A DNA stretch of 58,002 nucleotides. It comes from SZAS-103 sp038323475. GTDB lineage: Bacteria > Pseudomonadota > Gammaproteobacteria > Xanthomonadales > Xanthomonadaceae. Made by a program: the position numbers and the translations under genes. The DNA lies in the NCBI GenBank assembly GCA_038323475.1, contig JBBQHA010000006.1:1-58002 (forward strand), written 5' to 3'. The notes below the pieces were generated by a model. That model made no database searches. It was not told the origin of the DNA and worked only from the letters and a program-made list of their open reading frames with translations. Positions 35,141 through 45,165 of the stretch are shown in pieces (the first letter of the stretch is position 1; every line of letters starts with the position of its first letter).

Positions 35141-36163
35141 ATGCACGCAACATCCGATGACGACCTGAACGACCTCCCGCCGGACGACGACCTGATCGAG
35201 CCGGCGACCGCGACCGGACCCATGCAGGCGACCGTGCCCCTGTCCGCGGCCGGGCTGCGCTTCGACCAGGCCCTGGTGGAACTCTTCCCGGGCTACTCGC
35301 GCTCGCGCCTGTCCGATTGGATCAAGTCCGGCGATGCCTTGCTCGACGGCGCGCAACGCCGCCCCCGCGATCCGGTCCGCGGTGGCGAGACGGTGACCCT
35401 GGCCGCAATGCCGGGCGTCGAGACCCGCGCGCTCGCCGAGGACATCCCGCTGGTCGTGGCCTACGAGGACGCCGATGTGCTGGTGATCGACAAGCCCGCG
35501 GGACTGGTCGTCCATCCCGGCGCCGGCAATCCGCACGGCACGCTCGCCAACGCGCTGCTGCACTACGACCCGAGGTTCGTCGAAGTGCCGCGCGCCGGCA
35601 TCGTGCACCGGCTCGACAAGGACACCTCCGGCCTGATGGTGGTCGCGCGCAACCTGCGCGCACACGCCGCACTGGTCGCGCAACTGTCGGCGCGCGAAGT
35701 GCATCGGCAGTACGTCGCCGTCGCGATGGGGCCGATGATCGCCGGCGGCACCGTGACCGCGCCGATCGGCCGCCATCCGACCGATCGCGTGCGCATGGCC
35801 GTCGTGAAGAACGGGCGCGACGCGATCACCCACTACCGGGTGCGCGAACGCTTCCGCGCGCACACCCTGATCGAGTGTCGATTGGAAACCGGAAGGACCC
35901 ACCAGATCCGCGTGCACATGGCCTACGTGAAGCACCCGCTCGTCGGCGATCCGGTTTACAGCCGGCTCGCGAATCCGCGCGGCGCGACCGCCGAGCTGAC
36001 CGAGATGCTGCGCGGTTTCCGCCGGCAGGCGTTGCACGCGGAAAAACTCGCATTCGCGCATCCGGCCAGTGGCGAGACGATCACCGTCGAAGCGCCCGCG
36101 CCGGCCGACATGCAGGCGCTGATCGCAGCGCTGCGCGCGGACAGTGCGATGCACAAGCTCTAG
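35141..36163 (+). CDS. rluD: 23S rRNA pseudouridine synthase RluD
   Basis: RluD makes pseudouridines 1911, 1915 and 1917 in helix 69 of 23S rRNA. The 340-residue product has an acidic N-terminus and an S4 domain (about 40-100, SRSRLSDWIKSGDALLDG). The catalytic domain has the Asp in HRLDKDTSGLMVVA and the GRTHQIRVHMAYVKHPLVGDPVY motif. It diverges from bamD and precedes pgeF by 24 bases, an order conserved in many gammaproteobacteria. Confidence 0.96.
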   Translation: MHATSDDDLNDLPPDDDLIEPATATGPMQATVPLSAAGLRFDQALVELFPGYSRSRLSDWIKSGDALLDGAQRRPRDPVRGGETVTLAAMPGVETRALAEDIPLVVAYEDADVLVIDKPAGLVVHPGAGNPHGTLANALLHYDPRFVEVPRAGIVHRLDKDTSGLMVVARNLRAHAALVAQLSAREVHRQYVAVAMGPMIAGGTVTAPIGRHPTDRVRMAVVKNGRDAITHYRVRERFRAHTLIECRLETGRTHQIRVHMAYVKHPLVGDPVYSRLANPRGATAELTEMLRGFRRQALHAEKLAFAHPASGETITVEAPAPADMQALIAALRADSAMHKL

Positions 36164-36187
36164 CTTTCCCCGGCCCGGGTCTTCGAC

Positions 36188-36997
36188 ATGGACGAATCGA
36201 CCACGCCAGCGCCATCCGGTTCGCAGCGCGGATCGTTCGCGCGCAGTCGCTTGCTCGCCCACTGGCCGGCGCCATCGCGGGTGCATGCATTCACGACCTT
36301 GCGCGGTCCGGCGGGCGGGTCGGCCGCGCCGTTCGACAGCTTCAACCTCGGCATGCGCTGCGGCGACGACGCAACCGTGGTCGCGCGCAATCGCGACGAT
36401 CTCGCTGCGCAGCTGGATCTGCCGTCGCGACCGCGCTGGCTGCAGCAGACCCATGGCGTGACCGTCGCATCATGCGACGGCGATCCGCATGCGGACGAAC
36501 CCGCAGCCGATGCCGCGGTCACCTCGACGCCCGGCGTGGTGCTCGCGATCCTCACTGCCGACTGCCTGCCGGTGCTGTTCTGCAGCGACGATGGCGCAAC
36601 GGTCGGCGCCGCGCATGCGGGCTGGCGCGGGCTAGCGGCGGGCGTACTCGAGAACACGGTCGCTGCAATGGGCGCGTCGCCGGAGAAGCTGGTCGCATGG
36701 CTCGGCCCTGCAGCCGGGCCACGAGCCTATGAAGTCGGCGAAGAAGTTCGGCAGGCGTTCGTGGACCGCGATCCGCTGGCGGCTCCCGCCTTCGTGGAGA
36801 CGCGGCCGGGCCATTGGCTGTGCGACCTGTACGCGCTCGCGCAACTGCGGCTCGCTGCGGTCGGCGTGGTACGCGTTGACGGCCCAGGCCTGTGCACGAT
36901 TTCCGACCCGCAGCGGTTCTACTCACACCGGCGCGATGCGCAGACGGGGCGGATGGCGAGTTTGATCTGGATCAGCCGCGCATCTGCAGACGCTTGA
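36188..36997 (+). CDS. pgeF: Peptidoglycan editing factor PgeF (YfiH/laccase-domain family)
   Basis: The 269-residue protein belongs to the Cu-oxidase_4/YfiH family. It has the three conserved metal or active-site positions: His in WLQQTHGV, Cys in ILTADCLPVLFC and His in AAHAGWRGLAAGVL. The FYSHRRD end motif is also present. In E. coli PgeF removes misincorporated L-Ser from UDP-MurNAc peptides; purine nucleoside phosphorylase activity is reported for relatives. It is 24 bases after rluD and 69 before clpB, as in E. coli and Xanthomonas. Confidence 0.93.
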   Translation: MDESTTPAPSGSQRGSFARSRLLAHWPAPSRVHAFTTLRGPAGGSAAPFDSFNLGMRCGDDATVVARNRDDLAAQLDLPSRPRWLQQTHGVTVASCDGDPHADEPAADAAVTSTPGVVLAILTADCLPVLFCSDDGATVGAAHAGWRGLAAGVLENTVAAMGASPEKLVAWLGPAAGPRAYEVGEEVRQAFVDRDPLAAPAFVETRPGHWLCDLYALAQLRLAAVGVVRVDGPGLCTISDPQRFYSHRRDAQTGRMASLIWISRASADA

Positions 36998-37020
36998 TAT
37001 CGTTGGCCACGGGCCGCATC
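36993..37020 (+). promoter_or_regulatory. Predicted heat-shock (sigma-32) promoter of clpB
   Basis: CTTGATA, 14 bases and CCGCATC match the sigma-32 consensus CTTGAAA-N14-CCCCAT with two mismatches. The -35 overlaps the pgeF stop codon, and the element lies 46 bases before the clpB ATG. This is the expected control of clpB. Confidence 0.6.
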
Positions 37021-37066
37021 CATCGGGCCTCGGCGGACGATTCGCCACACCATTGGAGCAAGCCTC

Positions 37067-39667
37067 ATGCGAATGGATAAACTCACCTCGCGTTTCCAGC
37101 AGGCACTCGCCGATGCGCAGTCGCTTGCCGTCGGCCGCGACCACAACGTCATCGAGCCATCGCACCTGCTCGTTGCATTGATCGACCAGCCCGAGGGCAG
37201 CACCAAGCCGCTGCTCGCGCAGGCCGGCGTCAACGTCGCGACCTTGCGCGCGCGCCTCGGCGAGCTGATCGACCGGTTGCCGACGGTCACCGGGCAGGAA
37301 GGCAACGTCAACGTCTCGAACGACCTCGCGCGCCTGCTCAACATCACCGACAAACTCGCCCAGCAACGCGGCGACGCATTCATCGCAACCGAGCTGTTCG
37401 TGCTGGCCGCGCTGGAGGACAAGCACGAAACCGGCGTGCTGCTGCGCGGGGCTGGCGGCGACCGCGGCAAGCTCGAAGCCGCGATCGGGAAGCTGCGCGG
37501 CGGCGACAGCGTCAACGAAGCCAGCGCCGAGGAATCGCGGCAGGCGCTGGAGAAATACACGATCGACCTGACCGCGCGCGCGGAGTCCGGCAAGCTCGAT
37601 CCGGTGATCGGCCGCGACGAAGAGATCCGCCGCACGATCCAGGTCCTGCAGCGGCGCACCAAGAACAACCCGGTGCTCATTGGTGAACCCGGGGTCGGCA
37701 AGACCGCGATTGTTGAAGGTCTTGCGCAACGGATCATCAACGGCGAAGTGCCCGAGGGCCTGCGCGGCCGGCGCGTGCTGTCGCTCGACATGGGTTCGCT
37801 GATTGCGGGCGCGAAGTTCCGCGGCGAGTTCGAGGAGCGCCTCAAGGGCGTGCTGACCGACCTCGCGAAGCAGGAAGGCAATGTGATCCTGTTCATCGAC
37901 GAACTGCATACCGTCGTCGGCGCGGGCAAGGCCGAGGGTTCGATGGATGCGGGCAACATGCTCAAGCCCGCGCTCGCGCGCGGTGAACTGCATTGCATCG
38001 GCGCGACCACGCTCGACGAATATCGCAAGTACATTGAAAAAGATGCCGCGCTCGAACGCCGCTTCCAGAAAGTGTTCGTCGGCGAACCGAGCGTCGAGGA
38101 CACCATCGCGATCCTGCGCGGATTGAAGGAACGCTACGCGGTGCACCACGGCGTCGAGATCACCGATCCGGCGATCGTCGCCGCGGCCACGCTGTCGCAT
38201 CGCTACATCGCGGATCGGCAATTGCCGGACAAGGCGATCGACCTGATGGACGAAGCCGCGTCGCGCATCCGCATGGAGATCGATTCCAAGCCCGAGGAAA
38301 TGGATCGCATGGAGCGACGCCTGATCCAGCTCAAGATACAGCGCGAGGCCTTGAAGAAGGAGAAGGACAAGGAATCGAAGCAGCGCCTCGCCGACCTCGA
38401 AACCGAGATCGGCACGCTCGAACGCAAGTTCAACGACCTCGAGGAAATCTGGAAGGCCGAGAAGGCGACGCTGCAGGGCGCAACCAGGATCAAGGAACAG
38501 ATCGAACAGGCCCGCCTCGACCTCGAGGCCGCGCAGCGCCGGCAGGACTACGCGAAAATGAGCGAGATCCAGTACGGCGAACTGCCCGAACTCGAGAAGC
38601 AGCTCAAGGCCGCGCAGGAAGCCGAGACGCAAGGTTTCACCCTGCTGCAGGACAAGGTCACTGCCGAGGAAATCGCCGAGGTCGTATCGCGCTGGACCGG
38701 CATCCCGGTGTCGCGGATGCTCGAAGGCGAGCGCGAGAAATTGCTGAAGATGGAATCCGCGCTGCACGCGCGCGTGGTCGGCCAGGACGAAGCGGTGAAG
38801 GCCGTCAGCGATGCGATCCGTCGTTCACGCGCCGGCCTGTCCGATCCGAATCGTCCGAACGGAAGCTTTCTGTTCCTCGGCCCGACCGGCGTCGGCAAGA
38901 CCGAACTGTGCAAGGCGCTCGCCGATTTCCTGTTCGACAGCAACGACGCGATGGTGCGCATCGACATGAGCGAGTTCATGGAGAAGCACTCCGTCGCGCG
39001 GCTGATCGGCGCGCCGCCGGGTTATGTCGGTTACGAGGAAGGCGGCTACCTGACCGAAGCGGTGCGTCGGCGCCCGTACAGCGTGATCCTGCTCGACGAG
39101 ATCGAGAAGGCGCATCCGGACGTCTTCAACATCCTGCTGCAGGTACTCGACGACGGCCGCCTCACCGACGGCCAGGGGCGCACCGTGGATTTCCGCAACT
39201 GCGTGATCGTGATGACCAGCAACCTCGGCTCGCACGTGATCCAGGAAATGGCGAACGACAGCTCCGCCGACGGCGACTCACCGGAGGCCTACATGCAGAT
39301 GAAGGCCGGCGTGATGGCGGTCGTGCAGGCGCATTTCCGCCCGGAATTCATCAACCGGCTCGACGAGATCGTCGTCTTCCATCCACTCGACAAGACCCAG
39401 ATCCGCGAGATTGCGCGCTTCCAGACCCAGTTCCTCGCCAAGCGCCTCGGCGAGCGCCAGATCGGCTTCGCAATCACAGATGCGGCGCTCGTGTTGCTCG
39501 GCAATGTCGGCTTCGATCCCGTGTACGGAGCCCGCCCGCTGAAGCGCGCGATCCAGCAGCAGCTGGAGAATCCGCTGGCAGGGAAGATCCTTTCGGGCGA
39601 GTTCGGATCGGGGGATACGGTGAGCGTGGATGTGGAGGGTGGGATGTTGGTGTTTCGCAAGAGCTGA
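37067..39667 (+). CDS. clpB: ATP-dependent disaggregase ClpB
   Basis: ClpB works with DnaK to pull apart heat-aggregated proteins. The 866-residue product has the N-domain (1-145) and NBD1 with Walker A GEPGVGKT and FIDELHTVVGAG. The coiled-coil M-domain (about 410-530, E/K/R-rich) sets ClpB apart from ClpA/ClpC. NBD2 has GPTGVGKTELCKALA, IDMSEFMEKHSVARLIGAPPGYVGYEEGG and the C-terminal D2 small domain. Length is that of E. coli ClpB. The first of two close ATGs has GGAG eight bases upstream. A sigma-32-like promoter precedes it. Confidence 0.99.
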   Translation: MRMDKLTSRFQQALADAQSLAVGRDHNVIEPSHLLVALIDQPEGSTKPLLAQAGVNVATLRARLGELIDRLPTVTGQEGNVNVSNDLARLLNITDKLAQQRGDAFIATELFVLAALEDKHETGVLLRGAGGDRGKLEAAIGKLRGGDSVNEASAEESRQALEKYTIDLTARAESGKLDPVIGRDEEIRRTIQVLQRRTKNNPVLIGEPGVGKTAIVEGLAQRIINGEVPEGLRGRRVLSLDMGSLIAGAKFRGEFEERLKGVLTDLAKQEGNVILFIDELHTVVGAGKAEGSMDAGNMLKPALARGELHCIGATTLDEYRKYIEKDAALERRFQKVFVGEPSVEDTIAILRGLKERYAVHHGVEITDPAIVAAATLSHRYIADRQLPDKAIDLMDEAASRIRMEIDSKPEEMDRMERRLIQLKIQREALKKEKDKESKQRLADLETEIGTLERKFNDLEEIWKAEKATLQGATRIKEQIEQARLDLEAAQRRQDYAKMSEIQYGELPELEKQLKAAQEAETQGFTLLQDKVTAEEIAEVVSRWTGIPVSRMLEGEREKLLKMESALHARVVGQDEAVKAVSDAIRRSRAGLSDPNRPNGSFLFLGPTGVGKTELCKALADFLFDSNDAMVRIDMSEFMEKHSVARLIGAPPGYVGYEEGGYLTEAVRRRPYSVILLDEIEKAHPDVFNILLQVLDDGRLTDGQGRTVDFRNCVIVMTSNLGSHVIQEMANDSSADGDSPEAYMQMKAGVMAVVQAHFRPEFINRLDEIVVFHPLDKTQIREIARFQTQFLAKRLGERQIGFAITDAALVLLGNVGFDPVYGARPLKRAIQQQLENPLAGKILSGEFGSGDTVSVDVEGGMLVFRKS

Positions 39668-39675
39668 CGCTTGCT

Positions 39676-39750
39676 CCTTCCCCTGCTCGCGGGGGAAGGT
39701 TGGGGTGGCGGCGTGCGTGTCGTCCTGAGCGAAGCGAAGGATCTCGCTGC
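39676..39750. repeat. Palindromic repeat cluster downstream of clpB
   Basis: The CTTCCCC-loop-GGGGAAG hairpin with following TTGGGGTGG is the same type as the CTCTCCC/GGGTGAGGG repeats elsewhere in the window. It is followed by a CCTGAGCGAAGCGAAGGATCT block, a very common intergenic motif in this order. Confidence 0.6.
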
Positions 39751-39980
39751 TTCGTAGCCAAGCAGAGCAAGGCTTTTCACCCGCTGCGCGGGCGAGTTCA
39801 TCTTTCTTGCTTGTCTGTTTAGACCGGACACATGGGTCGAAGAAAGACGGAACCAGAAAGAAGCGCCCAGGCTACGCGCCCGGCGTGCATCTGGCCGCCA
39901 TGGATGGCGGAAATGCCGAAAACGCAGGAGTGGTTTTCGGACATGCACTCCGGGCCCGCGTGCGGCGACGGGCTTTTTCG

Positions 39981-40098
39981 CTGGCACATTCCTGTGCCGA
40001 CGAAAAACGGCGTACTTCCCGCGCGCCGCGCTGCGGGTCTGCCCGCCGTCAACCGCCGCTGCACAAGGGGCCCGAACAGCAGCGGGCATCTTGGCCGC
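39981..40098 (+). repeat. Left arm of a ~110-base imperfect inverted repeat
   Basis: The arm runs from about CTGGCACATTCCTG through CGAAAAACGGCGT to GGGGCCCGAACAGCAGC. The complement of 40722-40842 repeats it in the same order with scattered differences. The two arms flank the small gene at 40223-40621. Confidence 0.7.
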
Positions 40099-40222
40099 AA
40101 GTTGACAGCAACAGCCATACGCATTTTTGTGGGTGGACTCGGCGGGGGATTGTGCCGCTGCAATTGGTTCAATCCCCCGACACTCGGCCCTCCTCCTGAA
40201 TGAATTTCTGGGGAAATTGCGA

Positions 40223-40621
40223 CTAGAAAATCACCAGCCAGAGCGGCGTGTCGGTCGTGGCACTTGCCTTGAGATTCGAATCTACTTGCACGGCCAAAGA
40301 GTACGCGCCGCCGCCTTCCAAATACACATCCAATGGCGGGGAGACGTTTCGTCCATGTGCGAGGAAAGCAACGTGGATTGTGGACTCTCCCGATGGATAG
40401 ATGTACGCCTTGGCTGTAGTGCCTGAGCGAATGTCGCCCAAGTCAGCTTCGAAGCCGGATCCAGAAATAACCACTGACTCCAACAGCAGACCGGACTGAT
40501 TTGCGAACGTCACCGGCGTCGAACCCTTGAGGTTGTCCCGAATGACAACTATCGCCAGCAACAGCGCTGTGAAAGCGCCAAGAAAAAACGAAATTGTTAT
40601 GCGAAGTTTCACTGGACCCAA
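40223..40621 (-). CDS. Small membrane-anchored hypothetical protein between inverted repeats
   Basis: The 132-residue product is not recognised. It has one N-terminal membrane helix (about 8-27, FFLGAFTALLLAIVVI) and an extracytoplasmic domain rich in beta-prone residues (TPVTFANQSG, ESVVISGSG, GGAYSLAVQVD). Its base composition is clearly AT-richer than neighbouring genes, hinting at transfer. The start is uncertain: TTG 40621 gives the full frame and GTG 40612 is an alternative. Neither has a good ribosome site. It is probably a real gene because the frame is intact and protein-like in a sea of repeat DNA. Confidence 0.55.
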   Translation of the reverse strand: MGPVKLRITISFFLGAFTALLLAIVVIRDNLKGSTPVTFANQSGLLLESVVISGSGFEADLGDIRSGTTAKAYIYPSGESTIHVAFLAHGRNVSPPLDVYLEGGGAYSLAVQVDSNLKASATTDTPLWLVIF

Positions 40622-40933
40622 CTGCAGTTGGACGCCCTATCCGGGGCGATAGATCTCATTGTGCGCTGCCGTCCCGTGCACGATCACTGCGATTCCAGAG
40701 AGAACCGGAGCGTCTGTTGCTTCGCGGGCAGGATCCAGCTGCTGTTCGGGGCCCATGCGCAGCAACGGGCGGCGACGGCAACCCCCCTGGGCGGCGTGCA
40801 GGACGCACGCCGTTTTTCGGCGGTGCACGGAAGGCGACTCGCGTGCGCAGCGCGCGAATGCTTTGCTTTTTTTTTGCTGTGCAATCTCTGTTGGCCAGCG
40901 ACAACAGTTCCCTCACTGCGTTCGGGATGACAA
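40622..40933. other. Repeat-filled gap between the small hypothetical gene and the SulP gene
   Basis: No gene is credible here. It holds the right arm of the long inverted repeat (40722-40842), a run of nine T (about 40866-40874) and a TCACTGCGTTCGGGATGACA block (40913-40932) that resembles the end of the sucC-sucD element. The SulP stop codon follows at once. Confidence 0.55.
40722..40842 (-). repeat. Right arm of the ~110-base imperfect inverted repeat
   Basis: Read on the minus strand it carries the same ordered blocks as 39981-40098: GCCTTCCGTGC, CCGAAAAACGGCGT and GGGCCCCGAACAGCAGC. Identity is moderate, so the copies are old or belong to a dispersed family. Confidence 0.7.
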
Positions 40934-42592
40934 CTAAAGCATCGCAGTTACTTCCCCCGCCACAACCGCATCCTCCACGCTCCAGTAATCCAGCGCTTCA
41001 GCCGGCAACTGCGGCAACCCCGCGCGCAACAACAAATCGCGGGTGTCGTCCTTCAATCGCGCCACGCGCAACGCGATGCCCTTGCCCTGCAACCACGTCG
41101 CGAAATCGGCGAGCGATTCCATTGCGGTGCCGTCGAGGTCGGGCGATTCTTCGAGGCTGAGGATCACGCGCCGCACGCCCCGGCGCTCGTCGACGCGTTG
41201 TCGTGCGAGGGCGAACATCGACTCGGCGTTCGCGAAGAACAGGGGCGCTTCCGGTCGCAGGATCAGGTCGCCTTGCAATTCGACGGCCTGCGGGTGCAAT
41301 GCGACGCTCACGAAATCGTGGCTGCCCGCGAGCCGTCCGAGCATACTCAGGCGCGGTTGCGCGAACTGACGCAGCAACAGCATCAGGCTGGCGGCGATCG
41401 CAAACAGCAGGCCGTTTAGGATGCCGAGCGCGAGCACGGCGAGGATCGCGATGAGCGCGAGCGAACGGTCGCGCTTCCAGCGCAGGTAGGGCGTGAACAC
41501 CGACCATCGCCACGATTTGCTCACCGCGTGGATCACGATCGCCGCCAGGACGGGCATGGGTATCCGCTCGATCCATGGCAGCAGTGACATCACCATCAGC
41601 AGCACGCACAACATCGCGACGAGGCCGGCGAAGCGCGAGCGCGCGCCTGCCGCTTCGTTCGCCGACGTGGCCGAATAACCGGCGCCCACCGGCATGCCAT
41701 GCAGCAGGCCCGACAATGCATTCGCCACGCCGAGCACGACCAGGTCGCGATTCGCATCGACCGCATCCCCATGCTTGAGCGCGAATGCGCGGATTGCGCC
41801 GTACGATTCCGCGAACAACACCAGCACCATGCCCGCCGCCAGTTCGACGCTCGGCAGCCACTGGTCGCTGGTGGGCCACACCGGTGCCGACCACGCCGGC
41901 TTGAGTTCGATCGCACCCGTCAGCGCGACGCCATGCCGTGCGAGCCATCCGGATGCCGCGACGCCGAGCACGATCACCAGCAGGCAGCCCGGCAGGCGCC
42001 GCACGCGTTCGCTGAGGAACAACAGCAGCATCGCGATGACGCCGGCCGCCGTTGTCGCCGGTTGCGCATCGCCAAGGTGCCGCAGCAGGTTCAACACCAG
42101 GAGCGGGACGAAATCTCCGTGTATCGCCTGCATGCCGAACAGGTTCGGCAACTGCTTCAACGCGATCACGCAGGCCAGTCCGAACGTGAAGCCGCGCAGC
42201 ACCGGTCGCGCGACCAGGTGCGAAAGTCCACCCAGCCTTGCGCTGCCGGCGATCAGGAAACATCCGCCAGTCAGCAAGACCAGGGTCGCCGCCACGGCAA
42301 CTCGCGATGCGCCTTCGGTGCCAGCCAAGGCAAGCGTGCCGGCCGCGAGGACCGCGGCCGACGACGACGTCGCCGAGACGATCGCGAAACGGCTGCGGCC
42401 CAGCAGTCCGTAACATGCCAATCCGATCAGCAGCGCGACCACGCCAGCCTGCGGCGGCAGGCTGGCAATGCCGGAATAGGCGACGGCTTCGGGCAGCAGC
42501 AAGCCCGCGATCGAAAGTCCGGCAAGCGCATCCGCAATGCGCGACGAAGATGTTGCCGTGTCTGCAATCGATGCGGGCGGTGCGTCGGTCAT
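40934..42592 (-). CDS. SulP family anion transporter with STAS domain
   Basis: The 552-residue protein has a SulP/SLC26 membrane part (about 20-400). It opens with ALAGLSIAGLLLPEAVAYSGIASLPPQAG, in the place of the family sequence, and has about 12-14 helices. A cytoplasmic STAS domain (about 430-545) follows, with LSLEESPDLDGTAMESLADF, the NTP/phosphorylation-loop equivalent. Bacterial members carry sulphate, bicarbonate or dicarboxylates with cation or proton; the substrate cannot be told. The gene stands alone downstream of prfC on the same strand. Confidence 0.9.
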   Translation of the reverse strand: MTDAPPASIADTATSSSRIADALAGLSIAGLLLPEAVAYSGIASLPPQAGVVALLIGLACYGLLGRSRFAIVSATSSSAAVLAAGTLALAGTEGASRVAVAATLVLLTGGCFLIAGSARLGGLSHLVARPVLRGFTFGLACVIALKQLPNLFGMQAIHGDFVPLLVLNLLRHLGDAQPATTAAGVIAMLLLFLSERVRRLPGCLLVIVLGVAASGWLARHGVALTGAIELKPAWSAPVWPTSDQWLPSVELAAGMVLVLFAESYGAIRAFALKHGDAVDANRDLVVLGVANALSGLLHGMPVGAGYSATSANEAAGARSRFAGLVAMLCVLLMVMSLLPWIERIPMPVLAAIVIHAVSKSWRWSVFTPYLRWKRDRSLALIAILAVLALGILNGLLFAIAASLMLLLRQFAQPRLSMLGRLAGSHDFVSVALHPQAVELQGDLILRPEAPLFFANAESMFALARQRVDERRGVRRVILSLEESPDLDGTAMESLADFATWLQGKGIALRVARLKDDTRDLLLRAGLPQLPAEALDYWSVEDAVVAGEVTAML

Positions 42593-42692
42593 TCGATCAA
42601 GCCGCTCCTTTCGGTGGAGTTCGGCGTGTCGTCGTAAAGCATCGACAACATAGGCAGTTCAGCGCAGGCATGGTGCCGAGCTTAGCCCAATC

Positions 42693-44297
<1,605 letters not shown>

Positions 44298-44415
44298 GGG
44301 GGCATCCGCCCGGGGCGGGGCGGATTTCGATTACGGGAATGGGCGCAATGATAGCCTTTCCAGGCGCCTCGCCGCGGCCGCGGGACAGGCAGCCTCGAGC
44401 TTGACCGCAGAAGAG

Positions 44416-45165
44416 CTACGGCGCGATCGCGCGGGGCATTTCCGGACGCGCGAATCGTTGCTCCCAGGCCTCCATCGACCGGACCTCCTCGAACCGCAGG
44501 CTGCCGTCCGTGGTTTCACCGTTGAAGGTGCCTTGGGCCCTCTGGTAGTCAAAGAAAAGCACCACCTCCGACGAGCCGTTGCGGAACATGAAGCCGACTC
44601 CCGACTTCCTTGGTCCGCCGTCGATCGTGTCGTCGAGACCATGGAACCAGTTCCGTGTGTCGCCCAGCAGGGCGCGGATGCGGGCGCTTGCAGGCGCATC
44701 GAGCAGACGCATGGTCCGCTCGTCGCGATGCGGGCGGCTCGGGTCGGCGACGGGGAAGACGAAAACCCGGTCGGCCGTCCGGATTGCGAGCAAGGCCTTG
44801 GGATTGTCGAAGATCACATGTGCTCCGTTGAACCAGCACGGCTCCTTCGGCTTGTCGTTCGCGCACCGTCGCCAAGGCTCCCATCCGAGGTCCTTCAAGG
44901 GTAGGTGCATGCGCAAGTTGTCATGGTCGATCACTTCCACGGCAACCGGCTTGACCGACTCCATCGACGCGATGGCACCGTGAATGTCGGCAACGGTGAC
45001 GGCGTGCACCTGCCCGTAAGCGGGTATGCCGTCGACACGCATGGTCGCTGGCCCGGATGAAGGAGCCGCCGCGGCGAGGGCGGCGGCCGTAAGCAGACCG
45101 AGCATCGCAAATCCCCTCGACAATGGTTGCAAGCGCGCATCGGTCGAACCATCTGACCCCTGCAT
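44416..45165 (-). CDS. Secreted hypothetical protein, last gene of the GGDEF/EAL operon
   Basis: The 249-residue product is not recognised. It has a signal-peptide-like segment (about residues 20-36, AMLGLLTAAALAAAA). The mature part has two cysteines close together (RRCANDKPKEPCWFNGAHVIFDN) and repeated aromatic positions. Its ATG overlaps the stop of the EAL gene as TGATG, so translation is coupled. An internal ATG at 45105 would give a neater signal peptide. Co-expression suggests a periplasmic partner of the upstream sensor proteins, but this is inference. Confidence 0.65.
   Translation of the reverse strand: MQGSDGSTDARLQPLSRGFAMLGLLTAAALAAAAPSSGPATMRVDGIPAYGQVHAVTVADIHGAIASMESVKPVAVEVIDHDNLRMHLPLKDLGWEPWRRCANDKPKEPCWFNGAHVIFDNPKALLAIRTADRVFVFPVADPSRPHRDERTMRLLDAPASARIRALLGDTRNWFHGLDDTIDGGPRKSGVGFMFRNGSSEVVLFFDYQRAQGTFNGETTDGSLRFEEVRSMEAWEQRFARPEMPRAIAP

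Larger units (their letters stand above)
39668..40222. other. Repeat-rich region after clpB, no credible gene
   Basis: These 555 bases hold overlapping open frames on both strands, none with a recognisable protein. In order: a CCTTCCCC/GGGGGAAGG hairpin (39676-39699) that may end clpB transcription, a GTCGTCCTGAGCGAAGCGAAG block (39719-39739), a GC-rich stretch, and one arm of a long inverted repeat (39981-40098). Composition shifts to AT-richer after 40100. Confidence 0.6.

Noticed and set aside
36923..38767. A 614-codon minus-strand frame opposite clpB
   Set aside because: Antisense shadow of clpB.
39807..40199. Overlapping open frames of 117-130 codons on both strands after clpB
   Set aside because: They lie in repeat DNA, overlap each other on both strands, have no ribosome sites and show no protein-like motifs. 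They reflect high GC.
40594..41160. A 188-codon plus-strand frame crossing into the SulP gene
   Set aside because: It runs antisense to the clear SulP coding sequence and through the inverted-repeat arm; composition is Arg/Ala/Pro-rich as in shadow frames.
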